From assembly GCA_964632995.1 (NCBI GenBank), contig CAZWDL010000023.1:1-64000 (forward strand): 64,000 nucleotides of DNA, in the 5' to 3' direction. The notes under the pieces are model-generated. The model saw only the letters and a list, made by a program, of their open reading frames with translations, was not told the DNA's origin and made no database searches. This document shows positions 62,515-64,000 of this stretch, piece by piece. Both the position numbers and the translations under genes were made by a program. This DNA is from CAZWDL01 sp964632995 (lineage in GTDB: Bacteria > Bacteroidota > Bacteroidia > Chitinophagales > Saprospiraceae). The stretch's first letter is position 1; every line of letters starts with the position of its first letter.

Positions 62515-62733
62515 TTAATTTTCTTTGGTTCTTTCAATGTCAAACCCGGCATCTTCCACCGCTTCGATCACCTCTTCGACGGTTACTTCTTCCCCTTCCA
62601 CGGTCAGAATTTTATCCGGGTTATCGATATCCACCTGCCAGTTTTTGACGCCTTCCACATCGTTCAGGAAGTTGGTGACGGCACGTACACAATTATTGCA
62701 ATTGATATTGGTCTTGAATTGTAAAACTTTCAT
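62515..62733 (-). CDS. Heavy-metal-associated (HMA) domain protein
   Basis: 72 residues from the ATG at 62733. The ferredoxin-like HMA fold opens with VLQFKTNINCNNCVRAVTNF, with the CxxC metal motif; KNWQVDIDNPDKILTVEGEE and the final helix VIEAVEDAGFDIE complete it. Cytoplasmic copper chaperone type (CopZ/Atx1-like); binds Cu(I) or similar soft metals. Divergent from the TonB-dependent receptor gene with back-to-back promoters. Confidence 0.92.
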   Translation of the reverse strand: MKVLQFKTNINCNNCVRAVTNFLNDVEGVKNWQVDIDNPDKILTVEGEEVTVEEVIEAVEDAGFDIERTKEN

Positions 62734-62797
62734 GGTTCTGTTTTTATCATCAAGAAACATTAGACCCGTCCGGATAGTTGAATGGCCGGCGGCAGTG

Positions 62798-62817
62798 CAA
62801 AAATAATTCTATTTTTG
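62798..62817. promoter_or_regulatory. Symmetric back-to-back promoter elements
   Basis: CAAAAATA (62798-62805), four bases, TATTTTTG (62810-62817). Read outward, each half is a perfect TAnnTTTG box: the minus one for the HMA gene (65 bases away), the plus one for the TonB-dependent receptor gene (110 bases). Each -33 region would fall inside the other promoter, so the two genes are probably tied in regulation. Confidence 0.6.
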
Positions 62818-62926
62818 CAGCGCTGAGTTTCCTGCTGAGCATGTTTTTTTAGACAGCTGCCCAGAACGCTCAGGAGAGAGAATTGACAAGTTCCAAACCA
62901 GCTGACACAAGCATAAATGACCATAC

Positions 62927-64000
62927 ATGCGGACACTCTCGATTTTGTTCCTTTTTGCAATAAGCACCTTCACCCTGAGCGCCCAAATTCGCGTACAGGG
63001 GAAAGTAGTGGATATTGACACCGGCGAGCCGGTTACCGGCGCCACCGTACGGGGCATAGGCAGCGGTGAAGGCACCTACACCGATGCCTACGGCAAGTTC
63101 AACCTGCGTACCTACGCCGAGGAGATCCGCGTTTCTTTCATCGGGTATAAGCAACATACGATTACCAATTTTGAGGACGGCGACAACCTGCTCATCAAGT
63201 TGTCGCCGCTGAAGACAACCCTGGAGACGGCCGTCGTCACCGCCCGGCCTTCGCCGGTGGAGATGCGCACGCCCGCTCCCATGATGAAAATTCCGCCGCA
63301 GGCGCTGGAACGCGATAATGAAACGAGCATCCAACCTGCGCTAAATCGTGTTACCGGCGTTTACATGCAAAGCGGCGCCCTTAATACCAACCGCATCACC
63401 ATCCGTGGGGTCGGCAACCGCTCGCCTTTCGCCACCGCCAAAATCCGGGCTTACCTCGACGACATCCCGCTGACCAGCGGAGTGGGGGAGACTACCATCG
63501 AGGATCTCGACCTGAGCATTATTGACGAGGTCACCGTCTGGAAAGGACCCACGGCCAGCACCTATGGCGCCGGGCTGGGCGGCATGATCCATCTGCATAC
63601 GATCAAGGACCGGCCCGACCGGCAGTCTACCGCTTCCCTTACCACCACGGGCGGATCCTACGGCCTGTTTCGCGGCGTAGCCGACATCGATTACGTCAGC
63701 CCGGATAAAAGCGCCAATCTCTACCTCAACTACAACCGTACCCATAGCGACGGCTACCGGGAAAACAATCAGTACGATCGTGAAGCGCTGACTGCCTACG
63801 GCCGCATCAGAGCCGGCAAGCGCGATGTGACGAGCTTTATCGCCAATTTTACTTCCCTCAAAGCCTTCATCCCCAGTTCCATCAACCGGGAAGATTTTGA
63901 GAACAACCCCCGGATGGCGGCGCCGAACTGGGCGGCTATAGAGGGGTTTGAGGATAATAATAAGGTGCTGGTCGGCTTGTCCCACCGCCACGATTTTGTA
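62927..64000 (+). CDS. TonB-dependent outer-membrane receptor, cut by window end
   Basis: 358 codons from the ATG at 62927, open to the window edge. Signal peptide (RTLSILFLFAISTFTLSAQ), a carboxypeptidase-regulatory-like domain (VQGKVVDIDTGEPVTGATVR to VSFIGYKQHTITNF), then the plug: NRVTGVYMQSGALNTNRITI, RGVGNRSPFATAKIRAYLDD, SIIDEVTVWKGPTASTYGAG. Barrel strands begin thereafter. Imports an unknown ligand using TonB energy. Divergent from a CxxC metal-binding protein gene, so copper or another metal complex is a possible substrate (inference). The 3' part lies outside the window. Confidence 0.93.
   Translation, partial: MRTLSILFLFAISTFTLSAQIRVQGKVVDIDTGEPVTGATVRGIGSGEGTYTDAYGKFNLRTYAEEIRVSFIGYKQHTITNFEDGDNLLIKLSPLKTTLETAVVTARPSPVEMRTPAPMMKIPPQALERDNETSIQPALNRVTGVYMQSGALNTNRITIRGVGNRSPFATAKIRAYLDDIPLTSGVGETTIEDLDLSIIDEVTVWKGPTASTYGAGLGGMIHLHTIKDRPDRQSTASLTTTGGSYGLFRGVADIDYVSPDKSANLYLNYNRTHSDGYRENNQYDREALTAYGRIRAGKRDVTSFIANFTSLKAFIPSSINREDFENNPRMAAPNWAAIEGFEDNNKVLVGLSHRHDFV

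Noticed and set aside
1..64000. CRISPR arrays, tRNA and rRNA genes
   Set aside because: I looked for regularly spaced repeats and for tRNA T-loop (GGTTCGAATCC-like) and rRNA signatures on both strands and saw none; a tRNAscan run would settle the tRNA point.

Overview
This 64 kb window reads as chromosomal sequence of a Bacteroidota bacterium, most likely Saprospiria (Lewinella/Haliscomenobacter-like); the rank below phylum is inference. Three things show it: type IX secretion (T9SS) sorting tails on secreted proteins, Bacteroidota-style promoters (TTG/TTTG, about 20 bases, TAnnTTTG) ahead of many genes, and characteristic families (TonB-dependent receptor with a carboxypeptidase-like N-terminal domain, patatin-barrel fusion, two-component-propeller/AraC remnant, NfeD-like protein, DUF5995). 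I see no rRNA, tRNA or CRISPR array and no complete insertion sequence or prophage.

Layout. 0-6.5 kb: helical-repeat protein, large T9SS-exported protein, asnS. 7-19.7 kb: AraC regulator divergent from threonine synthase, then a minus-strand block (DCC protein, radA, DksA/TraR-like, Bax inhibitor-1, nitrilase, flavin reductase, HTH protein), a lipoprotein-SCO-NUDIX operon and a thiolase. 19.9-25.4 kb: mini AraC protein, patatin-barrel, a ParA ATPase with a small non-ParB partner, and a membrane protein. 25.5-31 kb: OmpH/Skp chaperone, protein methyltransferase, CPBP protease, tandem AAA ATPase, DUF5995, yebC. 31-40 kb: an oxidoreductase-rich stretch (GMC oxidase, thioesterase, flavin monooxygenase, nitroreductase-like, carotenoid oxygenase), with gene remnants, dispersed repeats, a miniature inverted-repeat element and a candidate orphan small RNA between the genes. 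40-50 kb: NhaC antiporter, PBP4, an unusual beta-lactamase-fold protein, SLC12-like transporter, ECF sigma factor with an overlapping membrane-spanning partner. 50-64 kb: housekeeping genes (topoisomerase IV A, L25, prs, polyprenyl synthase, glyA), a pair of small related proteins, an exported metallophosphoesterase, a decayed hybrid sensor gene, and a CxxC metal-binding protein back to back with a TonB-dependent receptor that runs off the window.

Most interesting signals. (1) The ECF sigma factor is followed, with an 11-base overlap, by one polypeptide that carries two tandem copies of a possible sigma-binding motif, one inner-membrane helix, a 150-residue Pro/Ser-rich linker and a C-terminal outer-membrane barrel: a possible one-piece trans-envelope regulator. 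(2) An orphan ParA has a downstream partner with ParB-like N-terminal GLxxL motifs and a ribbon-helix-helix-like C-terminus, but no ParB core. (3) A promoter-hairpin-terminator unit at 35.2 kb looks like a small RNA. (4) A 197-bp miniature element supplies the stop codon of the carotenoid oxygenase gene. (5) A serine hydrolase keeps a GH3 C-terminal-like domain but has no GH3 catalytic barrel. All functional statements are from reading motifs by eye; no database search was run.
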